Shown: piece after piece, positions 1-8,079 of the stretch
Position numbering within the stretch: position 1 is the first letter of the stretch
Layout of the letters: each line of letters opens with the position of its first letter
Assembly: GCA_021325025.1 (NCBI GenBank)
Contig: JAJPHZ010000040.1
Span: forward strand, 1 to 64,000
Source: Pseudomonadota bacterium
GTDB taxonomy: Bacteria; Desulfobacterota; Binatia; Binatales; Binataceae
Length of the DNA: 64,000 bases
Direction: 5' to 3'
Position numbers and translations under genes: made by a program
Notes under the pieces: generated by a model
The model's database searches: none
The model's input: the letters and a program-made list of their open reading frames with translations, nothing else
What the model was told of the DNA's origin: nothing

Positions 1-414
1 CATGTGGATCGACGCGTAGTGGATGGTGCAGAAGTGGCCCTTGAGATGCACCCGGATGACCGCATCCCACTCCTCTTCGCTCATGCTGAAGATCATGCGG
101 TCGCGCAGGATACCGGCGATATTGACCAGGATGTCGAGTTTTCCAAACTCCTTGATCGCCTGGTCGACCAGCCCCTTGCCGCCCGCCATCGTCGCGATAT
201 CCAGATGGTTGGATACCGCCGTGCCGCCCGCCTTGCGAATCTCCGCCACCACGTCGTCGGCGGGCGACTTGGTCTCCTGCTCGCCGGCCACCGTTACGCC
301 CAAGTCGTTGACCACCACCGCCGCGCCCTGCGCCGCCATCGCCTTGGCCACCGCGCGCCCGATGCCGCGCCCGCCGCCGGTGATCGCGGCAACCTTTCCG
401 TCAAGCTTGCCCAT
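1..414 (-). CDS. SDR family oxidoreductase, 3-hydroxyacyl-CoA dehydrogenase-like (3' end beyond window)
   Basis: This is the N-terminal 138 codons of a classical short-chain dehydrogenase; the rest lies left of base 1. The start ATG (414-412) follows an AGGGAG ribosome binding site. The Rossmann motif TGGGRGIG lies near residue 12, followed by the VVVNDLG segment typical of the SDR domains of peroxisomal-type multifunctional 3-hydroxyacyl-CoA dehydrogenases. NNAG is NIAG here. The catalytic Ser, Tyr and Lys would lie outside the window. The protein resembles the SDR at 35320-36255. The role is probably oxidation of a 3-hydroxyacyl-CoA or related alcohol with NAD(P); the substrate cannot be read from sequence. 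Confidence 0.85.
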   Translation of the reverse strand, partial: MGKLDGKVAAITGGGRGIGRAVAKAMAAQGAAVVVNDLGVTVAGEQETKSPADDVVAEIRKAGGTAVSNHLDIATMAGGKGLVDQAIKEFGKLDILVNIAGILRDRMIFSMSEEEWDAVIRVHLKGHFCTIHYASIHM

Positions 415-523
415 GGTTTTCTCCCTTAAATCGGGGGCCGAAGCCCGCGCCACAGTGTCATCGATAAGCGCGCTGCTGCCAACCGTCCGGCTTATACCAA
501 TTGCATAGCGCCCCGCGCCAGAG

Positions 524-1774
524 TCACGAAGTCTTTTGCGGCGCGCCGGCCGGCATCGGCGGCGGTCCCACGTAGCGGGCGCGCGGACGGATCAGCCGGT
601 CAATGCGGTACTGCTCGATCGCGTGGCCGATCCAGCCAATCGTGCGGCCCAGCGCGAAGATCGCCACTGCGCTGCCCGGTGGCAGGCGCAGCGTGCGGGC
701 CAGCACGGCGCCGGCAAAGTCGACATTGGGCAGCATCCGATCCGACACGCGGCGTGCCTGATTCATGATCGAACGGGCCAGCGCGAGCGCCGGCGAACCG
801 GCGCAGCGGCGCGCCAGCATCTCGAGCAGAAAGCGCGCGCGCGGGTCGCCGTCGGGATAAAGCTGATGGCCGAAGCCGGGAATGGGCTCGCCGCGCCTGA
901 GCCGCTCCGCGATAAGTTCGTGAACGCTGCGGGCAGCGGCCGCCTCGCGCAAAAAATGCTCGGCACGTTCGGTGGCGCCGCCATGCTTGACGCCGCGCAG
1001 GGCGCACAGCCCGGCCTCGACCACCGCGTACAGGGTCGATCCCGCCGACGCCACGCATCGCGCGGTGAACGAGGACACCGCCAGTTCGTGATCGACCAGC
1101 ATGATCAGCGCTGCGCGCACAATCGGCTCGGCGGCGGGGTTGTGCGGCGTCCATGCCGATCGCAACGTGTGCGCCAACCCGCCATCCCATCTTGCACCCG
1201 GCGCGGCCGCCAGCGTCAACATCGCAACGATCCGCGCGCCGGTCTGGACCAGAGCGGCCGAATCGAAGTTGAATGCACCGGCGTCATCGCGCTCGGCCAG
1301 CGCAAGGATCGCGCGGAAACGCTCCAGCGGCGTGAGCTCGGGCAGTCGGGCGCGCAGGGCGGCGCAGTCTTTGACGCGCGCCGCAGCTTGCGCGAACATC
1401 GTGGGATAATTGGCGTTGACTTCGCCTTCCCACATCAGCGCCGCCACTTCCTCCACGCTGCGGCTTGCGGCCAGCTCCGCCGCATCCAGGCCCCGATAAT
1501 ACAGCCGCCCGTTACTGATCAGCGTCAGCGCCGATTCCAGCACCGGCAGGCCCCAGGACAGGTTGCCCTCAGCCGCTTGCAGCGGATCGCGCCGCGCCTG
1601 CTTGCGGCGTTTGAGCAACTCGATATCTTCGCGCCGGTAAAGCCGCGTGCGCCGCGCATCCGCCCCAGGCTCGGAGCGGACCAGCCCTCTGCTCACGTAT
1701 GCGTAAAGCGTGGCCGCGCTTACGCCCAGTTCGCGCGCGGCCTCCGCCGCTGTCAGACGCTCCCTCAATGTCAT
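524..1774 (-). CDS. Citrate synthase-family protein with N-terminal MerR-type HTH
   Basis: A 416-aa protein. Residues 1-60 form a MerR-like helix-turn-helix (AAEAARELGVSAATLYAYV). The rest is a Si-type citrate/2-methylcitrate synthase fold with the catalytic set intact: VDHELAVSSF (His229), GVKHGGATE (His264), GFGHQLY followed by DPRA (His303), and NVDFAG (Asp352). It could therefore condense acyl-CoA with oxaloacetate and also bind DNA. I chose ATG 1774 because GGGAGA lies upstream; an in-frame ATG at 1822 would add 16 residues but lacks a ribosome binding site and abuts the palindrome at 1823-1844. It diverges from the DRE-TIM enzyme at 1916. Autoregulation by the HTH domain is an inference. 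Confidence 0.88.
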   Translation of the reverse strand: MTLRERLTAAEAARELGVSAATLYAYVSRGLVRSEPGADARRTRLYRREDIELLKRRKQARRDPLQAAEGNLSWGLPVLESALTLISNGRLYYRGLDAAELAASRSVEEVAALMWEGEVNANYPTMFAQAAARVKDCAALRARLPELTPLERFRAILALAERDDAGAFNFDSAALVQTGARIVAMLTLAAAPGARWDGGLAHTLRSAWTPHNPAAEPIVRAALIMLVDHELAVSSFTARCVASAGSTLYAVVEAGLCALRGVKHGGATERAEHFLREAAAARSVHELIAERLRRGEPIPGFGHQLYPDGDPRARFLLEMLARRCAGSPALALARSIMNQARRVSDRMLPNVDFAGAVLARTLRLPPGSAVAIFALGRTIGWIGHAIEQYRIDRLIRPRARYVGPPPMPAGAPQKTS

Positions 1775-1822
1775 CGATTTCTGCTTTCTCCCGCTCGCTT
1801 CCGAAGTAGCTGCCACGATCAT

Positions 1823-1844
1823 ATATTGATAGGTAAATCAATAT
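1823..1844. promoter_or_regulatory. Candidate operator: perfect 8-bp inverted repeat
   Basis: Half-sites ATATTGAT and ATCAATAT are separated by 6 nt in the AT-rich intergenic region between the divergent HTH-citrate synthase and the DRE-TIM enzyme. The right half-site touches the -35-like TTGACT of the plus-strand gene. Such a site fits a dimeric repressor; the HTH domain of the citrate-synthase homologue is the nearest candidate ligand (inference). Confidence 0.5.
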
Positions 1845-1872
1845 TGACTAGCAAGAGGCGCGGGCTTAGTTT
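1844..1872 (+). promoter_or_regulatory. Putative sigma70-type promoter
   Basis: TTGACT (1844-1849) and TAGTTT (1867-1872) are separated by 17 bp and lie 44 bp upstream of the start at 1916. The -35 matches five of six consensus bases; the -10 is poor. It overlaps the edge of the palindrome at 1823-1844, which would allow repression. The call is tentative. Confidence 0.3.
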
Positions 1873-1915
1873 CGGTGTGAACAGTGCTCACCGTCATCGA
1901 CCAAAGGAGTGCGCC

Positions 1916-3307
1916 ATGCCGGAAGTCTCCGATGTCAATCGTGCTTTGCGTCAAGCCGCGGGCCTGCCCGAACTTCAGGACCCGACCGAACCCAACCTGC
2001 TGCGCGACATGTTTCCCTACCATGCCGTGCCGCGCGTCGCGTTCGACGGCCAAATCGAACCGCTCGATCCGGCGCCGCACTTTTTCATCACCGACACCAC
2101 CTTCCGCGACGGCCAGCAGGCACGGCCACCCTACACCGCCGCCCAAATCGTGGAGCTGTACCGGATGCTGCACCGCCTGGGCGGGAAGCGCGGCGTAATC
2201 CGCCAGAGCGAATTTTTTCTCTACTCGCAACTCGACCGTGAGGCGGTGCGCCGGTGCCAGGAGCTGGGCTGCGAATTTCCCGAAATCACGGGCTGGATCC
2301 GCGCTGTTGGCGCCGACCTCAGGCTGGTCCGGGAGATGGGGCTTAAGGAGACCGGCATCCTGACCTCGTGCTCCGACTACCATATTTTTCACAAGCTTAA
2401 GAAAACCCGCCGCCAGGCGATGGACGGCTATCTCGAAATCGTGCAGGCGGCGCTCGATGCCGGCCTGCGCATCCGGTGCCATCTGGAGGACATCACGCGC
2501 GCCGACATCGGCGGCTTTGTGATCCCTTTCGTCGCCCGCCTGATGGAGCTGAGCGCGGCAAGCGCAATCCCGGTCAAGATCCGGTTGTGCGACACGCTGG
2601 GTTTCGGCGTGCCTTTCTCCGGCGCGGCGCTGCCGCGCGGTGTACCCCGGCTGGTCGCGACCCTGCGGCGGGAATGCGGCGTGCCCTCGGATTGTCTGGA
2701 ATGGCACGGGCACAACGACTTTCACAAGGTGCTGGCCAATGCCACCGCCGCCTGGCTGTACGGCTGCACCTACGCCAACGGCACGCTGCTGGGCTTGGGC
2801 GAGCGCACCGGCAATCCGCCACTTGAAGGACTGGTGGTCGACTATGTATCGCTGACCGGCGATGATACCGGCGTCGACCTTTCGGTGATCACCGAGATCG
2901 CGGCCTACTTCGAGCGCGAGATTGGCTACCGGGTTGCGCCCAACTATCCCTTCGTCGGACGCGATTTCAACCTCACCCGCGCGGGAATCCATGCCGACGG
3001 TCTGATGAAGGACGAGGAGATCTACAACATCTTCGACACAAGGGCGCTGCTGCGCCGTCCGCCGCGGGTCGCGGTCGACAAGACGTCGGGCAGTGCCGGC
3101 ATCGCCTGGTGGATCAACGCCTACTTCGGCTTGCCGCCGCAGGCGCAGGTGGACAAACGCTCGGCGCAGGTAGCGCAGCTTGTGCAATGGGTGGACTGCC
3201 AGTACGCGGGCGGCAGGACCACATCGATTTCCGACGAAGAAATGGCGGACGCGGTGCGGATTTACCTGCCCGAACTGTTCCAGCGGCATGCCGCGCAGCG
3301 AGCCTGA
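1916..3307 (+). CDS. DRE-TIM metallolyase, Re-citrate synthase / isopropylmalate synthase-like
   Basis: A 463-aa HMGL-like TIM-barrel enzyme. ATG 1916 follows AAAGGAG. The family signature DTTFRDGQQ lies at residues 60-68. The metal site HGHND is at 264-268, and CHLEDITRAD and CDTLGFG carry further barrel residues. Members of this clade condense an acyl-CoA with a 2-oxoacid; the close resemblance I recall is to the Re-type citrate synthases of anaerobes, which are related to isopropylmalate and homocitrate synthases. There is no C-terminal LeuA regulatory domain. It diverges from a Si-type citrate-synthase homologue, so both may act on the same metabolites. Citramalate or homocitrate synthase activity is the alternative. 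Confidence 0.8.
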   Translation: MPEVSDVNRALRQAAGLPELQDPTEPNLLRDMFPYHAVPRVAFDGQIEPLDPAPHFFITDTTFRDGQQARPPYTAAQIVELYRMLHRLGGKRGVIRQSEFFLYSQLDREAVRRCQELGCEFPEITGWIRAVGADLRLVREMGLKETGILTSCSDYHIFHKLKKTRRQAMDGYLEIVQAALDAGLRIRCHLEDITRADIGGFVIPFVARLMELSAASAIPVKIRLCDTLGFGVPFSGAALPRGVPRLVATLRRECGVPSDCLEWHGHNDFHKVLANATAAWLYGCTYANGTLLGLGERTGNPPLEGLVVDYVSLTGDDTGVDLSVITEIAAYFEREIGYRVAPNYPFVGRDFNLTRAGIHADGLMKDEEIYNIFDTRALLRRPPRVAVDKTSGSAGIAWWINAYFGLPPQAQVDKRSAQVAQLVQWVDCQYAGGRTTSISDEEMADAVRIYLPELFQRHAAQRA

Positions 3308-3316
3308 GTCAACGCG

Positions 3317-3349
3317 CCGCCTCGGGAAGCCGGCGGGGTGGGCTTTTGT
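3317..3349 (+). terminator. Possible Rho-independent terminator
   Basis: A CCGCC/GGCGG stem (3317-3321 and 3332-3336) with a 10-nt loop lies 10 nt after the stop of the DRE-TIM gene. It is followed by a T-rich stretch (CTTTTGTTT). The stem is short and the T tract is not immediate, so this is weak. Confidence 0.3.
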
Positions 3350-3410
3350 TTGAAAATTTCACGCAATGCGCATAAGACTGATTCATCATTTCAAGCACAG
3401 GGGAGCTGCA

Positions 3411-5111
3411 ATGGCGCACTTCGACACGATCATTCGCGGGGGAACGATAATCGACGGCACCCGGATGCCCCGCTACAAAGCCGACATCGGCATCGAGCAC
3501 GGCCGCATCACCGCGATCGGCCATCTCGACGGTAGCGCCGCCCAACGCGTGATCGATGCGTCGGGACTGTGCGTCGCGCCGGGCTTTATCGACCTGCACA
3601 CGCATTACGACGCGCAGATCTTCTGGGACCCCTATTGCAGCATTTCGAGCTGGCACGGCGTGACGTCGGTGGTAATCGGCAATTGCGGCTTCGGCTTCGC
3701 CCCCTGCCATCCCAGGGATCGCGAGCGCGCGATGCTGACCATGACGCGCACCGAAGCGATCCCCTACGAGTCCATGAAAGCCGGCATCCCGTGGGATTGG
3801 GAAAGCTTTCCGCAGTTTCTCGACAGCCTGGAGCGCCGCCCCAAGGGCATCAACGTCCTGCCCTACGTGCCGCTCACCCCGCTCATCACCTATGTGATGG
3901 GATTGGAAGCCGCCAAAACCCGCAAGCCGACCGAGGCCGAAACCCAAGAGATGTGCCGGCTGCTGGATGAGGCGATGGACGCCGGGGCGTGCGGATGGTC
4001 GGCCCAGCGGCTGCATCCGAGCGGCGGCAACTGCGTGCAGCGCGATTTCGACGGTACCCCGATGGTGACCGATGTGATGCACAACGAAACCGCGCTTGCC
4101 TTTGCGCGCGTGCTGCGCAAGCGCAACGAGGGCTTCATCCAGATGGTGCTGTCGACCTCCGATCCGCGCGCCGACGTGCGCCACATGGAGGAGTTGGCGG
4201 AAGTCAGCGGCCGGCCGCTCATCTTCCAGGCCCTGCGTTCCACCGACAGCCGCCCCAACGCGCATCATCTGACGATGAAGTGGCTGGATTCCTGCTATGC
4301 GCGCGGGTTGCGCATCTATCCGCAGGCGATCATTACCGACGCGGGCCTGACCTTCGATTTGGCGCAGGACCTCAACATCTTCGACGATTCCGAGGCGTGG
4401 TGCGAAGCGATGCTCGGCAACGTTGAGGACAAGCTGCATAAGCTGGGCGATCCTGCACGCCGACCGGCGCTGCGCGAGCGTCCACCGCAGACCGCCAGCG
4501 ATTTCTGGGACATCATCATCAGCGACGTCAAGCACCCCGAGCACAAGCATCTGGAGGGCCTGACGCTGGCGGCGGCGGGCGAAAAGCTGGGCAAGCATTA
4601 CGTCGATGCGATGCTGGACCTGGCCGTCTCGGAGCGGCTGCGCACCGAGTTCTTCGCTCCCGCACATAACACCCGGCTCGACCTGCAGACCGAGGTCGCC
4701 AAGTACCCCTACGCGATTCCCGGCGTGTCCGACGGCGGCGCACACACCAAGTTCCTGACCGCGGGCGTCTATCCCACCCAGTATCTGATCAACTTCGTGC
4801 GCGACAGCGGCGCGATGAGCCTGGAGGAGGCGCACTGGAAGCTCAGTGCACTGCCCGCCTACGCGGCCGGCTTTGCGGATCGCGGCGTGCTGCGCCCGGG
4901 CGCCGCGGCCGATATCGTGGTCTACGACTACCAGGGACTGAAGCTGCTGCCGCAGGAAATCGCCCACGATATGCCGGCCGGAGAATGGCGCCGCGTGCGC
5001 CGCGCCGAAGGCTACCGCTACATCCTGGTCAACGGCGAAGTAACCTTGGTGGACGGCCAATCAACCGGTGCCAGCTCAGGCCGCCTGCTGCGCCACGGCA
5101 CCGGCGCCTGA
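3411..5111 (+). CDS. N-acyl-D-amino-acid deacylase family amidohydrolase
   Basis: A 566-aa metal-dependent hydrolase of the D-aminoacylase branch. I chose ATG 3411 because GGGGAG precedes it; an in-frame ATG at 3366 has no ribosome binding site. The N-terminal small beta domain (DTIIRGGTIIDGT) leads to the metal motif GFIDLHTHYDAQ, with His63 and His65. Later family landmarks are YPQAI and the C-terminal SDGGAHTKF. The C-terminal beta domain (GVLRPGAAADIVVYD) closes the amidohydrolase fold. Family members hydrolyse N-acyl-D-amino acids or related cyclic or linear amides; the actual substrate is unknown. It lies 103 bp after the DRE-TIM gene on the same strand. Confidence 0.88.
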   Translation: MAHFDTIIRGGTIIDGTRMPRYKADIGIEHGRITAIGHLDGSAAQRVIDASGLCVAPGFIDLHTHYDAQIFWDPYCSISSWHGVTSVVIGNCGFGFAPCHPRDRERAMLTMTRTEAIPYESMKAGIPWDWESFPQFLDSLERRPKGINVLPYVPLTPLITYVMGLEAAKTRKPTEAETQEMCRLLDEAMDAGACGWSAQRLHPSGGNCVQRDFDGTPMVTDVMHNETALAFARVLRKRNEGFIQMVLSTSDPRADVRHMEELAEVSGRPLIFQALRSTDSRPNAHHLTMKWLDSCYARGLRIYPQAIITDAGLTFDLAQDLNIFDDSEAWCEAMLGNVEDKLHKLGDPARRPALRERPPQTASDFWDIIISDVKHPEHKHLEGLTLAAAGEKLGKHYVDAMLDLAVSERLRTEFFAPAHNTRLDLQTEVAKYPYAIPGVSDGGAHTKFLTAGVYPTQYLINFVRDSGAMSLEEAHWKLSALPAYAAGFADRGVLRPGAAADIVVYDYQGLKLLPQEIAHDMPAGEWRRVRRAEGYRYILVNGEVTLVDGQSTGASSGRLLRHGTGA

Positions 5112-5195
5112 GTCCGGCGTCAAAACTCCAGGCAAAAGGTAGTGAAAGGCGCTGGAGTGCTTTACGAGAAAAATTCCGGTTCCCGCCGATTGCGC

Positions 5196-5378
5196 TCAAT
5201 CGGCGCCGCACAGGCCGAGCCGGCTTAGGATCAGCCTGACGCTGGAGGTGAGTTCCGTCGGCGGCTTGACGCCACGCGGGCCGCGGCGGCGCGGACGGGG
5301 CTGTGCACGCATACGGCGCCGGAACGGGAGCACCTTGCCGCCGGCGGTGGGATTGTCCTCAGCAGTCTTGTCCGCCAC
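5196..5378 (-). CDS. Small arginine-rich hypothetical protein
   Basis: A 60-aa ORF starting at GTG 5378, preceded by GGAGAGGA and beginning 41 nt after the stop of the TusA-like gene on the same strand. The middle is strongly basic (about ten Arg within residues 17-35) and the C-terminus (SSVRLILSRLGLCGAD) looks helical. I recognise no family. Its position as third gene after a DsbA-like and a TusA-like gene is the main support. The extended ORF starting at 5465 would overlap tusA and is less likely. Confidence 0.4.
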   Translation of the reverse strand: MADKTAEDNPTAGGKVLPFRRRMRAQPRPRRRGPRGVKPPTELTSSVRLILSRLGLCGAD

Positions 5379-5419
5379 CTTACTTGTCCTCTCCGGCACT
5401 CCTACGGGACCGAAGAACT

Positions 5420-5698
5420 TCAGCGCTCGATGCGCATCCGCCAGGCCCCGTTCAGCTTCCTGCATTCCAGCACCGCGTAGCCTTCGGCCTCCGCCGCAGT
5501 TGGAATGTCGCGCACCCCGCGCGGATCGTCAAGTATGAGTTCGAGTACTTGGTGACGATGCATCTGCTCCAGCCGCACCTTGGCGCGCGCCCAGTTAAGC
5601 GGGCATTTGACGCCTCTCAGATCAAGGCAAACGGGTTGTGAAGAACTGGCCGCCACTTCCATCTTCGAGCATATCATCATGGCCAGACCGCGGGCCAT
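5420..5698 (-). CDS. TusA-family sulfur carrier protein
   Basis: A 92-aa protein; ATG 5698 follows GGAGG. The TusA fold is recognisable: LDLRGVKCPLNWARAK, then LELILDDPRGVRDIPTAAE, then a final beta strand. The sulfur-accepting Cys32 is in a CPLN context instead of CPxP; this variant is common in TusA-like proteins outside the tRNA-thiolation branch. Family members relay persulfide sulfur between enzymes. The gene starts 18 nt after a FrnE-like DsbA gene, so the pair probably acts in thiol or sulfur chemistry (inference). Confidence 0.85.
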   Translation of the reverse strand: MARGLAMMICSKMEVAASSSQPVCLDLRGVKCPLNWARAKVRLEQMHRHQVLELILDDPRGVRDIPTAAEAEGYAVLECRKLNGAWRMRIER

Positions 5699-5716
5699 CG
5701 GCCCTCCGGGTCCTGG

Positions 5717-6334
5717 CTAGGCGCCGATTTCGATCGCACGCTGCAGCACCTGGCGCATCACGTCGGCCTCCTGCGCGCCGACCAGCGGATAGCCGCCGAT
5801 GATAAAGGTGGGCACACCGCCGATACCGCGCTGATGCGCCACCAGCGCAGTGTTCTTAAGACGCAGCGCATAGCGATCCTCTTGCAGCGCCTGGTCAAGC
5901 GCCGCTGCATCCAGCCCCACCTCGCGCGCCAGGTCCAGCAGCACGCCGCGCTCGCCGATATTGGCCTGGTCGTGGAAATAGGCCCGGTAGACCCGTTCCT
6001 CGAATGCGTCGGCGCCCCCGTGCTCGACCGCGAATTCCTGCGCCGCCAGCGCGAGGTAGGAATTGGCCAGCACCGACGGCGGCCGCATCTGCAGTCCCGC
6101 CCGTGCCGCCATCGACTCAATCATCTCCCAGGCCGCCTTGCGCCGCTCCTCACCCATAGCGCGGTAGTAGTGCTCGGCGGGCATCCCTTCTGCGGGCCAT
6201 TCCGGATGGATCTGAAAGCCGCGCCATTGGATCTCGAAGCCGAATTCGGGCTTGAGGCTGCGCAGAGTATGCAGTCCGATGTAACAAAAGGGACAGACAA
6301 AGTCGCTGAACACGACCACCTTGGTTGACGACAT
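5717..6334 (-). CDS. FrnE-like DsbA-family oxidoreductase
   Basis: A 205-aa protein with a thioredoxin fold and a large helical insertion. The redox motif CPFC is at residues 14-17, after the first beta strand (KVVVFSDFVCPFCYIG). The cis-Pro region is GGVPTFIIGG near residue 175. There is no signal peptide, as usual for FrnE, so it acts in the cytoplasm on disulfides or small thiols. 2-hydroxychromene-2-carboxylate isomerase-type proteins share the fold but lack CxxC. It is the first gene of a three-gene minus-strand set with the TusA-like protein. Confidence 0.88.
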   Translation of the reverse strand: MSSTKVVVFSDFVCPFCYIGLHTLRSLKPEFGFEIQWRGFQIHPEWPAEGMPAEHYYRAMGEERRKAAWEMIESMAARAGLQMRPPSVLANSYLALAAQEFAVEHGGADAFEERVYRAYFHDQANIGERGVLLDLAREVGLDAAALDQALQEDRYALRLKNTALVAHQRGIGGVPTFIIGGYPLVGAQEADVMRQVLQRAIEIGA

Positions 6335-6467
6335 CGGGGCGACCGTCCTTTTGCCCGAAACCCAGCCGGGCGGATTCAGAAGGCGAGTATGGCTCTTCTT
6401 CCGTTCCAGCGCGCTATGCTACTAGCATGGCCTGGGCTTGCAAAGAGCCGATTAGTCAGGAGGAAAC

Positions 6468-7265
6468 ATGATCCTGGACAGCTTCAAGCTGGACGGTAAG
6501 GTCGCGATTATCACCGGCGCGGGGCGCGGGCTGGGCCGCGCGATGGCGGTGCGGTTCGCGCAGGCGGGCGCCGACGTGGTGGCGGCCGCGCGCACGCTGG
6601 CAGAACTGGAGCAGACCGCCGAGCAGGTCAGGCAGACCGGGCGCAAATGCCTGATCGCGCAAACCGACGTGACGCGTTCGGAGCAGGTCAATGCGATGGC
6701 AGCGGCCGCCATCAAGGAGTTCGGCCGCATCGACATCCTGGTCAACAACGCCGGCGGCTACCACAAAGGGATGGGCAAGCGGCTGCATGAACTGACCGAC
6801 GAGGAATGGCGCGAAGGCATCGACACCAACCTGACCGGCCAGTTCTACTGCTGCCGCGCGGTGATCACGCAGATGCTCGAGCAGCAAGGCGGCAAGATCA
6901 TCAATATCGCGTCGGGATGGGGTCTGCGCGGCGGCAAGAACGTCTTCGCTTACGCCTGCGCCAAGGGCGCGGTACTGCAGCTCACGCGCTCGCTAGCGGT
7001 CACCTACGCGAAGAAGAATATCTATGCCAATTGTATAGTGCCGGGCATCTTCGAGGGCGCGGCCCAGTACTTCCAGGGCGGCAAGTTCATCCCCATCGGC
7101 CGCATCGGGCGCGACGCCGAACTGGGTCCGCTGGCCCTGTTTTTGGCCTCAAACGCTTCCAACCACCTAAACGGCGCGTTCATCACCATCGACGGCGGCG
7201 GGCTGGCCGGCGGCATCACTCCCACCGGCGTCTTTCCGCGCCTGACCGAAACGGCAGAGGCCTGA
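6468..7265 (+). CDS. SDR family oxidoreductase (catalytically complete)
   Basis: A 265-aa classical SDR. It has TGAGRGLG (16-23), NNAG (93-96), catalytic Ser149, and Tyr162/Lys166 in YACAK. The C-terminus ends in DGGGLAGGI, a typical substrate-loop/oligomer end. ATG 6468 follows AGGAGG. The stop is only 2 nt before the start of a second SDR that has lost catalytic residues, so the two are almost certainly co-translated. Together with acetate kinase downstream they look like a three-gene operon. Substrate unknown; a 3-oxoacyl or hydroxyacyl thioester reductase/dehydrogenase is the usual role. Confidence 0.9.
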   Translation: MILDSFKLDGKVAIITGAGRGLGRAMAVRFAQAGADVVAAARTLAELEQTAEQVRQTGRKCLIAQTDVTRSEQVNAMAAAAIKEFGRIDILVNNAGGYHKGMGKRLHELTDEEWREGIDTNLTGQFYCCRAVITQMLEQQGGKIINIASGWGLRGGKNVFAYACAKGAVLQLTRSLAVTYAKKNIYANCIVPGIFEGAAQYFQGGKFIPIGRIGRDAELGPLALFLASNASNHLNGAFITIDGGGLAGGITPTGVFPRLTETAEA

Positions 7266-7267
7266 AC

Positions 7268-8053
7268 ATGGCGCTTAATGAAGCTCTCAAGGATTTCTCG
7301 ATCGAAGGCAAGGCGGCGCTGGTGATCGGCGCCGAACTGCCGCTGGGGGCGGCCGCCGCGCAGATTCTGGCCGAGGCCGGCGCCAACGTGATGCTGGCCT
7401 CGCAGGAGCCGGGAACCGGCGACGCGCTCAAGGAGTTGGCCAAAAAGATTGGTGCGCTTGGCCGCAAGGCAGCGGTGAAGATCCAAAGCGCCATCACGCG
7501 CGCCGACCTGAGCGCCTGCGTGGATCTGACGGTCAAACAGCTCGGCTCGCTGGACATCGCGGTCAATGCGCTGGACGTGCCGTTTTTCGCGCCGGCGGAG
7601 GCGAGCGACGACACCGCGTTCGAAAAGGTGCTCGAGAACAACTTCAAGACGGTGTGGATGGCGTGTCAGGAGGCGGGGCGCTCGATGGTGCAGCATGGCG
7701 GCGGCGTGATCGTCAATCTCACCTCGATCATGGCCGAGCGCGGGGTACCCAACGGCAGCCTGTATGCGGCCGCGCAGGCCGCCGTGCTCAGCCTGACCCG
7801 CAGCCTGGCGCTGGAGTGGGCCCGCAAGGGGGTACGCGTCAACGCGATCGAGATGGGATGGGTGGAAGACGAGCGCAGTCCGGCCGTCAAGGACGAGGAG
7901 TTCGCCCAGACCCTGGTGAAATATCTGCCCGAGCAGCGCCTGCTCAAGCCCGAGGAACTGGGCGGCGCGCTGCTGTACCTGGTCAGCCCGGCCGCCGCCT
8001 ATGTCACCGGCCAGTCGGTGGCGATCGACGGCGGTCTGCTCTGCCGGGTGTAG
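7268..8053 (+). CDS. Degenerate SDR-family protein (probable non-catalytic subunit)
   Basis: A 261-aa SDR-fold protein. The glycine motif is IGAELPLG instead of TGxxxGxG (Thr to Ile, middle Gly to Pro). NNAG is replaced by NALD (100-103). Ser153 and Tyr166 remain, but the catalytic Lys is Gln170 (YAAAQ). The end AIDGG and the overall length are normal, and the reading frame is intact, so this is not a decaying gene. ATG 7268 lies 2 nt after the stop of the complete SDR. A structural or acyl-binding partner in a mixed tetramer is the likely role (inference); cofactor binding is doubtful. Confidence 0.85.
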   Translation: MALNEALKDFSIEGKAALVIGAELPLGAAAAQILAEAGANVMLASQEPGTGDALKELAKKIGALGRKAAVKIQSAITRADLSACVDLTVKQLGSLDIAVNALDVPFFAPAEASDDTAFEKVLENNFKTVWMACQEAGRSMVQHGGGVIVNLTSIMAERGVPNGSLYAAAQAAVLSLTRSLALEWARKGVRVNAIEMGWVEDERSPAVKDEEFAQTLVKYLPEQRLLKPEELGGALLYLVSPAAAYVTGQSVAIDGGLLCRV

Positions 8054-8079
8054 CAGGCCGGGTCGAGGCCGCCTCAGCC

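Noticed and set aside
536..1915. Long upstream extension of the plus-strand DRE-TIM reading frame, antisense to the HTH-citrate synthase gene
   Set aside because: It is a GC-driven shadow frame; the citrate synthase on the other strand has all catalytic motifs, and the ribosome binding site at 1903-1909 fixes the start at 1916.
3309..5060. A 583-codon open frame opposite the D-aminoacylase-type gene
   Set aside because: Shadow of a real GC-rich gene; no recognisable fold.
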